Positions 16,207-23,115 of a stretch of DNA of 35,925 bases are shown in pieces (within the stretch, counting starts at the first letter, position 1; the number at the start of each line of letters is the position of its first letter). The notes below the pieces were generated by a model, which ran no database searches, had not been told where the DNA came from, and worked only from the letters and a program-made list of their open reading frames with translations. Source of the stretch: Muribaculaceae bacterium Isolate-013 (NCI) (GTDB taxonomy: Bacteria > Bacteroidota > Bacteroidia > Bacteroidales > Muribaculaceae); assembly GCA_004102785.1 (NCBI GenBank), contig SCEJ01000033.1:1-35925 (forward strand), given 5' to 3'. Both the position numbers and the translations under genes were made by a program.

Positions 16207-16797
16207 ATGGCAAGCAAGACCCGCGACAGGCTGATCGAGGTGGCAAGGCAGCTCTTCGCCCGCAAAGGGGTGGAGAACACCACCATGCTCGATATCGCCA
16301 ATGCGTCGGAGAAGGGGAGGCGCACCATATATACATATTTTAAAAACAAACGCGAAATTCACCAGGCGGTGATTGAGCGCGAGAGCGAGCAGATAGTTTC
16401 GCGTCAGCGCCAGATTCTTGACAGCGACACCTCCGCCACCGGAAAGCTCATCGACTTCATGAGGGCGCGCCTCGAGATTGTGAAGTGCCCCACAGGCCGC
16501 TTCCTCTCCGAGAATGTGGCCGACATGTTGAGGCTGGATTTCAAGAGAGCCGAAAAAACGCGCCGTCTGGCAGCCAAAAAGGAGGTGGAGATACTTCGTG
16601 AGATACTCCGCGAGGGGGTCGAAGCCGGCGAATTCTCCCCCTCGCAGGCCCGCAGGGCCGGCGCGCTGATAGTGGTGGTGATGCAGGGGTTCGACCATCC
16701 TGCCGTCACTGCCGGGCTTGAACTCTCGGGCTTTGACCGCACCGATTCGGAAGAGGCGGTGATAGCTTTCATCGTCAACGGCCTCCGGCAGAACTGA
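16207..16797 (+). CDS. TetR/AcrR-family transcriptional regulator
   Basis: A 196-residue DNA-binding repressor. The frame opens with TTG at 16198, but the ATG at 16207 gives the standard TetR start (MASKTRDRLIEVARQLF). The helix-turn-helix spans about residues 6-52 (KGVENTTMLDIANASEKGRRTIYTYF, split here only for reference as KGVENTTMLDIANAS and RRTIYTYFKNK). The C-terminal helical ligand-binding domain is variable, as usual. It lies 39 nt upstream of fabG on the same strand. Control of fatty-acid synthesis in response to an acyl ligand is inferred from that context; the ligand cannot be read from sequence. Confidence 0.93.
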   Translation: MASKTRDRLIEVARQLFARKGVENTTMLDIANASEKGRRTIYTYFKNKREIHQAVIERESEQIVSRQRQILDSDTSATGKLIDFMRARLEIVKCPTGRFLSENVADMLRLDFKRAEKTRRLAAKKEVEILREILREGVEAGEFSPSQARRAGALIVVVMQGFDHPAVTAGLELSGFDRTDSEEAVIAFIVNGLRQN

Positions 16798-16836
16798 GGC
16801 ATTCATCGCAAAACCATATACAACCAATTATAAGTT

Positions 16837-17583
16837 ATGAAATTACTTGAAGGAAAAACCGCAGTTGTAACCGGTGCCGCCCGCGGCATCGGCAAGGAAA
16901 TCGCCCTGCGTTTCGCCCATGAAGGCGCCAACATCGCTTTCACCGACCTCGTAATTGATGAAAACGGCAAGCAGACCGAAGAAGAAATCGCAGCCCTTGG
17001 CGTGAAAGTGAAGGCCTACGCCTCCAACGCCGCCGACTTCGCACAGACCGAAGAGGTTGTAAAGGAAATCCACAACGATTTCGGCTCCATCGATATTCTC
17101 GTAAACAATGCCGGCATCACCAAGGACGGCCTTATGATGCGTATGACCGAAGCTCAGTGGGATGCTGTTATCGCCGTGAACCTCAAGAGCGCGTTCAACT
17201 TTATCCACGCCGTACTCCCCATAATGATGCGTCAGAAACATGGCTCAATCATCAACATGGCTTCCGTAGTAGGTGTGCACGGCAATGCCGGCCAAGCTAA
17301 CTATGCCGCGTCGAAGGCAGGTCTCATTGCCCTTGCCAAGAGCATCGCTCAGGAGGTGGGCTCGCGCAATATCCGCGCCAACGCCATCGCCCCCGGCTTC
17401 ATCGAGACTGCCATGACCGCCGCCCTTCCCGAAGAAATCCGCAAGGAGTGGTGCCAGAAGATACCCCTGCGCCGTGGAGGCAAAGTGGAGGATATCGCAA
17501 GCGTGGCCACATTCCTCGCCAGCGATATGTCGTCGTACGTCACCGGTCAGGTTATCCAGGTTGACGGCGGTATGAACATGTAA
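16837..17583 (+). CDS. fabG: 3-oxoacyl-[acyl-carrier-protein] reductase FabG
   Basis: A 248-residue short-chain dehydrogenase/reductase, NADPH-dependent, that reduces 3-oxoacyl-ACP in fatty-acid elongation. Motifs are the cofactor loop TGAARGIG (12-19), NNAG (90-93), and the catalytic set Asn115, Ser143, Tyr156 and Lys160 (YAASK). The C-terminal end VIQVDGGMNM is the usual FabG ending. Length is exactly typical. It is probably co-transcribed with the TetR gene and is closed by a strong bidirectional terminator. Confidence 0.95.
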   Translation: MKLLEGKTAVVTGAARGIGKEIALRFAHEGANIAFTDLVIDENGKQTEEEIAALGVKVKAYASNAADFAQTEEVVKEIHNDFGSIDILVNNAGITKDGLMMRMTEAQWDAVIAVNLKSAFNFIHAVLPIMMRQKHGSIINMASVVGVHGNAGQANYAASKAGLIALAKSIAQEVGSRNIRANAIAPGFIETAMTAALPEEIRKEWCQKIPLRRGGKVEDIASVATFLASDMSSYVTGQVIQVDGGMNM

Positions 17584-17623
17584 AGCCCGCGGCCCGCTGA
17601 ATGGCGCCGCGCCTTTAAAAAGC

Positions 17624-17661
17624 ATCACCCCCGCATGAGCCTGAGCTCATGCGGGGGTGAT
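17624..17661. terminator. Bidirectional terminator between fabG and the GH31 gene
   Basis: A 17-base perfect stem (17624-17640 with 17645-17661) encloses the four-base loop CTGA. TTTT follows on the plus strand and, on the minus strand, CTTTTTAAAG follows shortly after. It serves the convergent fabG and GH31 genes. Confidence 0.92.
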
Positions 17662-17683
17662 TTTCATTCAGGGATGCCGTGCG

Positions 17684-20600
17684 TTACCTCGCGGCAATCT
17701 TGATGCGTTTCGTGGCTGGGCGCTGCGAGGCGTCGGTGGCGGAGATGCGGGCCACATACACGCCGGGGGCGAGGTTCGCCGGAGTCTGGTGTACCGTGCC
17801 GTCGGCCGCGCCGGCCTCGAAGCTGCAAGCCATGGCGCCTGACGCGGAATATACTTCGATGCGGCCGCCCGTCATTTCAGGTGCGAGCGAGTAGCTGAGC
17901 ATTCCGTCGGCATAGCTGAGATACATGTTGTTGTCGGCCTCGATGGCGTCGGCGCCGGTCATTATGGCTCCGTCGCCGCTCACCTGGATTATCTGGTGTG
18001 TGTCGGTGGGGAGAGTTGCCTTGATGTATGCCTTTCCGCTGGCGCTGTCGATGAAGTACGCGTTACGGCCGGAAGCCATGAGGGCGTCGACCGATTCGGC
18101 CTCGGCGAAGTCATCTCCGGCCGAGTTGCCGGCCGAGGGTGCCTTGGCGCGTACGGATGCGCCCGCCCGCACTTTCGCCGGCATGTTGTGGATTACGAAA
18201 GTGTAGGTATGGTATTGGGCCATGCCGTCGTAACCCTCTTTCACCGGCGAGGGGGAGCCGTCGATGTCAGAGTCGTTCTGGTCATAACGCCATATATATA
18301 TGTAGGCCTTGTCGTCCTCGACCACGCCGTGGAATTTAGTCACGAGGTATTTGTAGTTTTCGTTGACCGACGGGGTGGTGCGGTCATCCTCGAAGAGGAA
18401 TCCCTCGGTCACACCGCCGTCGGGGTCGGCGATGTAGTCGATTGTGTAGTCGGTGTGCGCGATTGACGCCGTGTTGGTGAATGTGGTGGCGGTGAACCGG
18501 GGTATGAACGAGCCCACACGGCCGAAGTAGGGGAGTTTGCCAAGCGGAGCGCTGTACTGGGTGGTGCCGCTGTAAATCCCGGTGTAGTCGTTGAGGTCAA
18601 GCCATTTCCCTTCGGGGAAGCGCACGGTGCGGCTTTCGGCGTTTTCAACAACCGGAGCCACCAGTATGTCGCGACCCCAGAGGTATTCGTCCTTTACGGA
18701 GGCCAGAGTGGCCGGGTTGGAGTCATACATGTTCACCGGGCGTGCCAGCGGAGTGCCCTTTGTGGCGTTGCGCCAGGCCAGGGTGTAGGTGTAGGGGAGA
18801 TACTGATAGTGCAGGTTGATGAAGCGGCGCACGTCGTCGCGCACATCATTGTAGCAGTCATTTGACGGTTCAGGCAGGAGTCTGCCCTGGGCGTGGGTGC
18901 GTATCATGGGGGTGAACACAGCCTGCTGCACCCATCGCAGATAGAGGCGCTGGTCGGGGGCCGCTCCCTCAAAGCCGCCGACGTCAGAACCGATGTATCC
19001 GATGCCCGACATCGATGCGCTTACCAGCGCCGGAATCTGGGCCTGCAGCCCCGACCAGGAGCGCTGTATGTCGCCCGTCCAGGGGAATGTGCTGAAGCGC
19101 TGCATACCGGAGGTGCCGGCGCGCGGCATCAGCATGGGGCGCATATCGGGGAATTCCCTCCGCAGTCCGTTGTAAACCGCCTCAATCCAGAGGTTGCCGA
19201 ACTCATTGTGTACCTGCGCCACGCTTCCTCCCTGGTGGTTGCTGTCGTCGTCATGGCGCTCCGGCTCGCCCAGGTCGAGCCACATCCCGTCCACGCCTTC
19301 GCGAGTACGGGGTATATAGCATTCCTCTACCATCCATTTCATCGCTTCGGGATTGGAGGCGTCGATGAGACCTACGTTTTTCGATTTCAGCCATTCCATG
19401 CCGTTGACACTCTCGTCGGCCAGATAGCTTTTGCTCTTGAGAGTGGCGTAATTGCGTGACTTGCTTGTGAAGAACGGCTCGGTGATGATTACGGTGTGCA
19501 CGCCGGAGTCTTTTTTCCCTTTCAGCCACGATGTGGCGTTGCCGAAGTTGCTCCCTTCCCAGTCGAGGTTGCCCATGCCGGACTCGTCAGTGCCCTGCCA
19601 GAAAAGGTCGAACACCACGCCGTCGAGCGGAATGCCGGCTCCTTTGATGGCATTGATATTGTTGTCGGCATCGGTGAAGGAGGTATAGCCGTAGCGCGAT
19701 GTGGTGTATCCGAGGAACCAGTAGGGTGGCATCTGCTGGCGTCCGGTGAGCCAAGTGTAGTTCTCCATTACTTTCTCCATCGAGCCGCCGCCTACAAAAT
19801 AATATGCGATCGGATTCATGGCTCCGGTGGTGTAACGGGTGCCGTTGGCCGACGGGGTTATCTCGGCGTTGCGGTAATGGTCGTCGAACAGCACGCCATA
19901 GCCGCCGGTCGACACATAGAACGGTACATTGATGCACCGCGGGCCCGGACTGCCGCTATGCCATTGCGAAGTCTGCCGGTTGTCCATCAGCATTTTGACG
20001 TTGTTCCAGTCAGTGCGTGCTCCGTTGTATCCTCCGCCGTAGAAGGCGGCGTCGTTCATTGCGGCGAAGGTCACTCCGCGTTTGCCTGCGCGGTTGTCAA
20101 GCCCTCCCTGCTCGGCGAGGATGTGGTTGCCGTCGCTGTCGGTGAAAGTCACGGTGCAGTATTCCTTGTTGATATGCACGAGGGTCTGCCCGTTGCCGAA
20201 AGTGAACACAAGCTCCGAATCGGTATCCTCGGTCACAGCCATCGGCAGGGGCTGCGGAGTGGCGCTTACCGTGATGGAGCGGCGTTCCTGGCGAATGGTG
20301 GCTGATTCGGGCAGGGTGAACACCTTCACGATATTGTCGGCGTAGGGGGTGATGAGAAGTTGCCCCCATTCCCCTTTCACAGTCAGAGTGCCGTCGGTTA
20401 TTTTATGGCCGGTGTATCGTCCGACGCAGGCTGTCGAGGGGTCCAATGGCCGTGTGATGGGGATGAACACATCGGCGTCCTGTGCCTTTGTGCCGTTAGT
20501 GTCGCGCACAATGAAGGCGATGCCGTCAACTTCCATATCATCGCCGATATTGAAGAATTCTGAAATTGTAGGGCCGATTGTGTAGGTGTAGCGGTTTGGA

Positions 20601-21241
20601 TTGTCGGCATCGCGTGTCATCCTGAACTTGTCGTCAAGATTGTTCCAGTCAGTGAGCACGAATTTCCATTCTTTTCCAAAGGCGAGCCCCAGGTGCAGGT
20701 AGAGGTCTGTGTTCTTGTCCTTGAACACACCTGGCGCCGCTGCGGCGTTGAAATGGATTGTTACCTCCTGGTTGATTTTCGGAGTGGCAGGCTCGAGCCA
20801 GAATGCGTCAGTGTCGCCGCCGTTGCCGTCGCCGTTGTCGCCGCCGCTTTCCAGGCTTTCCTTCCACTCGTCAAGCGAGGAGAAGTAGGACATTCCGCCT
20901 TTGTTGGCCGTGGAGGTCATTTTGTAGACTTTTCCGTCGGTTGCGGTAAGGTCGATGGTCTGCATGAGAGCATCTCCGCTCATGCCGTTGTTGAAAATAA
21001 CGTTGGCGTAAGAGCCGGAGTCGAAACTCCACAGGTTGTCGTATCCGCTGACTTGGGTCATCGTGGCTCCGGGCCATGTGTTGTGGTCGGTCGTGGAGTT
21101 CCATACGTGGGCTTTCGGGGAGGCCCATTTTGTCACGGAGTTGTCGTAGTAGACTGTGGCGGCGCAGAGCCACAGACCGCCTGAGGCGAACATGGTGAAG
21201 GCTGCTGCCTCACGCAGCTTCCTCCCGTTTGGTTTTTTCAT
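17684..21241 (-). CDS. Secreted multidomain GH31 alpha-glucosidase or alpha-transglucosylase
   Basis: A 1185-residue predicted secreted enzyme. The frame extends to 21295, but the ATG at 21241 (MKKPNGRKL) begins a signal peptide. Residues about 30-115 resemble a CBM26 starch-binding module (VYYDNSVTKW, HNTWPGATM, NVIFNNG). Residues about 145-280 form a second beta-sandwich (INQEVTIHFNA, LYLHLGLAF). The GH31 core follows, with the nucleophile in MWLDLGEPE (Asp656) and the acid/base in WTGDIQRSW (Asp724). The segments WLDLGEPE, VHNEFGNLW and the loop after TGD resemble the Cellvibrio oligosaccharide 4-alpha-glucosyltransferase Agd31B as I remember it, so transglucosylation is as likely as hydrolysis. 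The last 80 residues look like a sorting-type tail (GGRIEVYSASG, LAPGVYVARI). Alpha-glucan as substrate is inferred from CBM26. No SusCD pair lies beside it. Confidence 0.9.
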   Translation of the reverse strand: MKKPNGRKLREAAAFTMFASGGLWLCAATVYYDNSVTKWASPKAHVWNSTTDHNTWPGATMTQVSGYDNLWSFDSGSYANVIFNNGMSGDALMQTIDLTATDGKVYKMTSTANKGGMSYFSSLDEWKESLESGGDNGDGNGGDTDAFWLEPATPKINQEVTIHFNAAAAPGVFKDKNTDLYLHLGLAFGKEWKFVLTDWNNLDDKFRMTRDADNPNRYTYTIGPTISEFFNIGDDMEVDGIAFIVRDTNGTKAQDADVFIPITRPLDPSTACVGRYTGHKITDGTLTVKGEWGQLLITPYADNIVKVFTLPESATIRQERRSITVSATPQPLPMAVTEDTDSELVFTFGNGQTLVHINKEYCTVTFTDSDGNHILAEQGGLDNRAGKRGVTFAAMNDAAFYGGGYNGARTDWNNVKMLMDNRQTSQWHSGSPGPRCINVPFYVSTGGYGVLFDDHYRNAEITPSANGTRYTTGAMNPIAYYFVGGGSMEKVMENYTWLTGRQQMPPYWFLGYTTSRYGYTSFTDADNNINAIKGAGIPLDGVVFDLFWQGTDESGMGNLDWEGSNFGNATSWLKGKKDSGVHTVIITEPFFTSKSRNYATLKSKSYLADESVNGMEWLKSKNVGLIDASNPEAMKWMVEECYIPRTREGVDGMWLDLGEPERHDDDSNHQGGSVAQVHNEFGNLWIEAVYNGLRREFPDMRPMLMPRAGTSGMQRFSTFPWTGDIQRSWSGLQAQIPALVSASMSGIGYIGSDVGGFEGAAPDQRLYLRWVQQAVFTPMIRTHAQGRLLPEPSNDCYNDVRDDVRRFINLHYQYLPYTYTLAWRNATKGTPLARPVNMYDSNPATLASVKDEYLWGRDILVAPVVENAESRTVRFPEGKWLDLNDYTGIYSGTTQYSAPLGKLPYFGRVGSFIPRFTATTFTNTASIAHTDYTIDYIADPDGGVTEGFLFEDDRTTPSVNENYKYLVTKFHGVVEDDKAYIYIWRYDQNDSDIDGSPSPVKEGYDGMAQYHTYTFVIHNMPAKVRAGASVRAKAPSAGNSAGDDFAEAESVDALMASGRNAYFIDSASGKAYIKATLPTDTHQIIQVSGDGAIMTGADAIEADNNMYLSYADGMLSYSLAPEMTGGRIEVYSASGAMACSFEAGAADGTVHQTPANLAPGVYVARISATDASQRPATKRIKIAAR

Positions 21242-21291
21242 GATCTGATGAATGTAAGTAATGTAAAATGGTATTATCCGGTAAGAAAAAG

Positions 21292-21339
21292 ACACAGCAT
21301 CTCCCTTTGATATTAATAGATAAAGGGCGGATGCTGTGT
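21292..21339 (-). terminator. Terminator after the TM2-domain gene
   Basis: ACACAGCATC (21292-21301) and CCCTTT (21303-21308) pair with AAAGGG (21322-21327) and GATGCTGTGT (21330-21339), leaving a small internal bulge and an AT-rich loop. On the minus strand CTTTTTCTTAC follows. It separates the TM2 gene from the GH31 gene, which must then have its own promoter in the remaining 50 nt. Confidence 0.8.
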
Positions 21340-21363
21340 GTGGGGGCTGCGGAAAGGCAGCTT

Positions 21364-21837
21364 TCAGAATATGGGGAAGGTGGTGTCGGAGTAGACGAAC
21401 TTGCGTTCAAAATCGTAGTCGTTCATCGAGGCAAGCACGATGATGCCCTGAATGAATGTAACAGTCGACCATATGCCGCATGTGACGATTGTAAGCAGTA
21501 TGCACAGCAGGCCGGCGGCTACTTTGTTGACATAGAAATATTGCACGCCGAGGCCGCCGATAAGGAGGGCGAGCACACCGAATGTGGTGCGGCTTTTCGA
21601 GGGCATGTATCCCTGGTTGTAGGGCTGCTGGTATCCTCCGTTGCCATAGGGCTGCTGATACTGGCCCTGCTGGTAATTCTGCTGGTACTGGCCCTGTTGC
21701 TGGTACTGATCCTGCTGCTGGTACTGACCCTGGTTCTCGGGGTTGTTCCACTGCTGGGCGGGCTGCTGGGGATTGGTCCACTGCTGGTCGGGCTGCTGGC
21801 CGTTCCAGTTCTGGCCGTTGTTGAAGTTGTCTGCCAT
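21364..21837 (-). CDS. TM2-domain membrane protein with Gln/Asn-rich N terminus
   Basis: A 157-residue protein. Residues 1-80 are low complexity, almost entirely Gln, Asn, Tyr, Gly and Pro, with repeated QYQQQ-type units. Residues about 82-145 are a TM2 domain: a Lys/Arg-rich lead (KSRTTFG), a first hydrophobic helix (VLALLIGGLGVQYFYV), a short turn and a second helix (GLLCILLTIVTCGIW), ending near FIQGIIVLA. TM2 proteins are small inner-membrane proteins with no defined bacterial reaction. The gene lies 67 nt after smpB on the same strand. The repetitive CTG-rich DNA at 21,640-21,790 encodes the Gln repeats. Confidence 0.88.
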   Translation of the reverse strand: MADNFNNGQNWNGQQPDQQWTNPQQPAQQWNNPENQGQYQQQDQYQQQGQYQQNYQQGQYQQPYGNGGYQQPYNQGYMPSKSRTTFGVLALLIGGLGVQYFYVNKVAAGLLCILLTIVTCGIWSTVTFIQGIIVLASMNDYDFERKFVYSDTTFPIF

Positions 21838-21904
21838 TGTTATATAATAAGTTGTATTTTTTGAGTTAGACGGAGCTTTCTGATAAAAGGTTGCAGCGCG
21901 GCTG

Positions 21905-22357
21905 TCATTTCATCATCACGCGCGCCATGTTGCGGCGGTCCTCCCGCTCTTTTATTGTCTGGCGCTTGTCGTATTCCTTTTTGCCTCGGCCAATGCCTAT
22001 TACGAGCTTGGCATACCCCCGCTCGGAGATGAAGAGCCGCAGCGGCACAATAGTGAATCCGGCCTCGGCGCCTGACTTCTGTATTTTCTGAATCTCTTTT
22101 TTGTTGAGAAGCAGTTTACGGTCGCGGCGCTCGGTGTGGTTGTTGTATGTGCCGTAGAAATATTCGGCGATATACATGTTCTTGACCCACACCTCTCCGT
22201 TGGCCACATAGCAGAATGTGTCGGCCAAAGAGGCTTTCCCTTGCCTGATTGACTTTATCTCCGTGCCGGTAAGCACTATGCCTGCGGTGTAGGTGTCGCC
22301 GATGGCATAGTCGAAGGTGGCGCGGCGGTTTTTTATGTTGATTTCTTTGAATTTCAT
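21905..22357 (-). CDS. smpB: SsrA-binding protein SmpB
   Basis: A 150-residue RNA-binding protein that partners tmRNA in rescuing stalled ribosomes. Family marks are the N-terminal [29 protein letters not shown], the central YFYGTYNNH and [12 protein letters not shown]. The C-terminal basic tail ends in [17 protein letters not shown], which inserts into the mRNA channel. Length is normal. It starts 9 nt after the stop of the Yip1-like gene, so the two are co-transcribed. No tmRNA gene is seen in the window. Confidence 0.97.
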   Translation of the reverse strand: MKFKEINIKNRRATFDYAIGDTYTAGIVLTGTEIKSIRQGKASLADTFCYVANGEVWVKNMYIAEYFYGTYNNHTERRDRKLLLNKKEIQKIQKSGAEAGFTIVPLRLFISERGYAKLVIGIGRGKKEYDKRQTIKEREDRRNMARVMMK

Positions 22358-22366
22358 GTTGTTGAC

Positions 22367-22930
22367 TCAGAGCAATGCATTGAACAGGAATGAGAGCATG
22401 TAGTAGGCGCCAAGCACCGAAGCCGACGCCACTATCATGAACAGGCCCTCCTGGCGGCGGTCGATTTCAAGGAAGTCGCATCCTTTCCAAAGGATGAACA
22501 CCACATAGAAAGGGAGAAAGGCCTGCAGGCCGATCTGCACTTTTATAACATTGTCGACCAGGGCTACAAGGGCTATGAAAGCAGTCGACATCATTACCTC
22601 TACGGCCAGGCGCCGCTGGTCCTGGCTTTCGCGCACGCAGGCATCTACCAGGCGGGGCATAAACCATGATATAATGTGTATGCCGAGGTGATAGGTGAGG
22701 AAAAGCGCCACAAACACCCTGATTGCCGAGGCAAGACACAGTAGCCAGTCGGCGCCGTAGAAAAGGCGCAGAAAAGATGTGGCCGCGCATGTGGCTATAA
22801 GCGGCAGGAAGGCATGGATGTAGAGATGGCGCACGTTTATTCTGTTGGTGTTCAGGTCGTAAGCCATATCCTCCCAGCCTTTGGCGGGGCTCAGGATTAT
22901 CTGAAACAGATATTTAAGGAAACTTCCCAA
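22367..22930 (-). CDS. Yip1-like polytopic membrane protein, likely TTG start
   Basis: A 187-residue inner-membrane protein with about five hydrophobic segments (HAFLPLIATCAATSF, AIRVFVALFLTYHLG, STAFIALVALVDNV, AFLPFYVVFILW, FMIVASASVLGAYY). The N terminus carries LSPAKGWEDMAYD, similar to the SPxxGWxDI signature of the bacterial Yip1 family as I recall it. The frame has no upstream ATG. A TTG exists at 22960, but a -7 box at 22972-22965 places the transcript start at about that position, so the TTG at 22930 is the better choice; an ATG at 22867 would remove the conserved segment. It is the first gene of the unit with smpB. Function is unknown. Confidence 0.72.
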   Translation of the reverse strand: MGSFLKYLFQIILSPAKGWEDMAYDLNTNRINVRHLYIHAFLPLIATCAATSFLRLFYGADWLLCLASAIRVFVALFLTYHLGIHIISWFMPRLVDACVRESQDQRRLAVEVMMSTAFIALVALVDNVIKVQIGLQAFLPFYVVFILWKGCDFLEIDRRQEGLFMIVASASVLGAYYMLSFLFNALL

Positions 22931-22964
22931 TGTGAGATTCGTTTTACTACACGGTTGCAATTTG

Positions 22965-22972
22965 CAAATTTA
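22965..22972 (-). promoter_or_regulatory. Predicted -7 box for the Yip1-like/smpB unit
   Basis: The minus strand reads TAAATTTG, an exact TAnnTTTG match. Its position makes a start at TTG 22960 unlikely and favours TTG 22930. No -33 match is seen. Confidence 0.55.
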
Positions 22973-23053
22973 CAGATTTTTTATGAATCCGGAGGCTGTA
23001 CAGGCGTTAAATTTTTCATTTTTACAGATGATGATGCGTTTTTAAGGAAAATG

Positions 23054-23084
23054 TTGTGCCGGGGAGAAAAAATCACTAATTTTG
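23054..23084 (+). promoter_or_regulatory. Promoter of the relA-esterase-lipoprotein unit
   Basis: TTG at 23054-23056 and TAATTTTG at 23077-23084 are separated by 20 nt, the ideal Bacteroidetes arrangement. The start of transcription would be near 23090, giving a leader of about 26 nt to the ATG at 23116. Confidence 0.75.
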
Positions 23085-23115
23085 TGTTTTAATGAAGGTT
23101 TAACAGGTACAAGTG

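Noticed and set aside
16189-16827. Minus-strand frame of 212 codons opposite the TetR gene
   Set aside because: The plus strand gives a clear TetR helix-turn-helix; the opposite frame has no family features.
21600-21800. CTG-rich near-repeats resembling a short repeat array
   Set aside because: They encode Gln/Tyr repeats in frame in the TM2 protein; there are no constant repeats with unique spacers, so this is not a CRISPR array.
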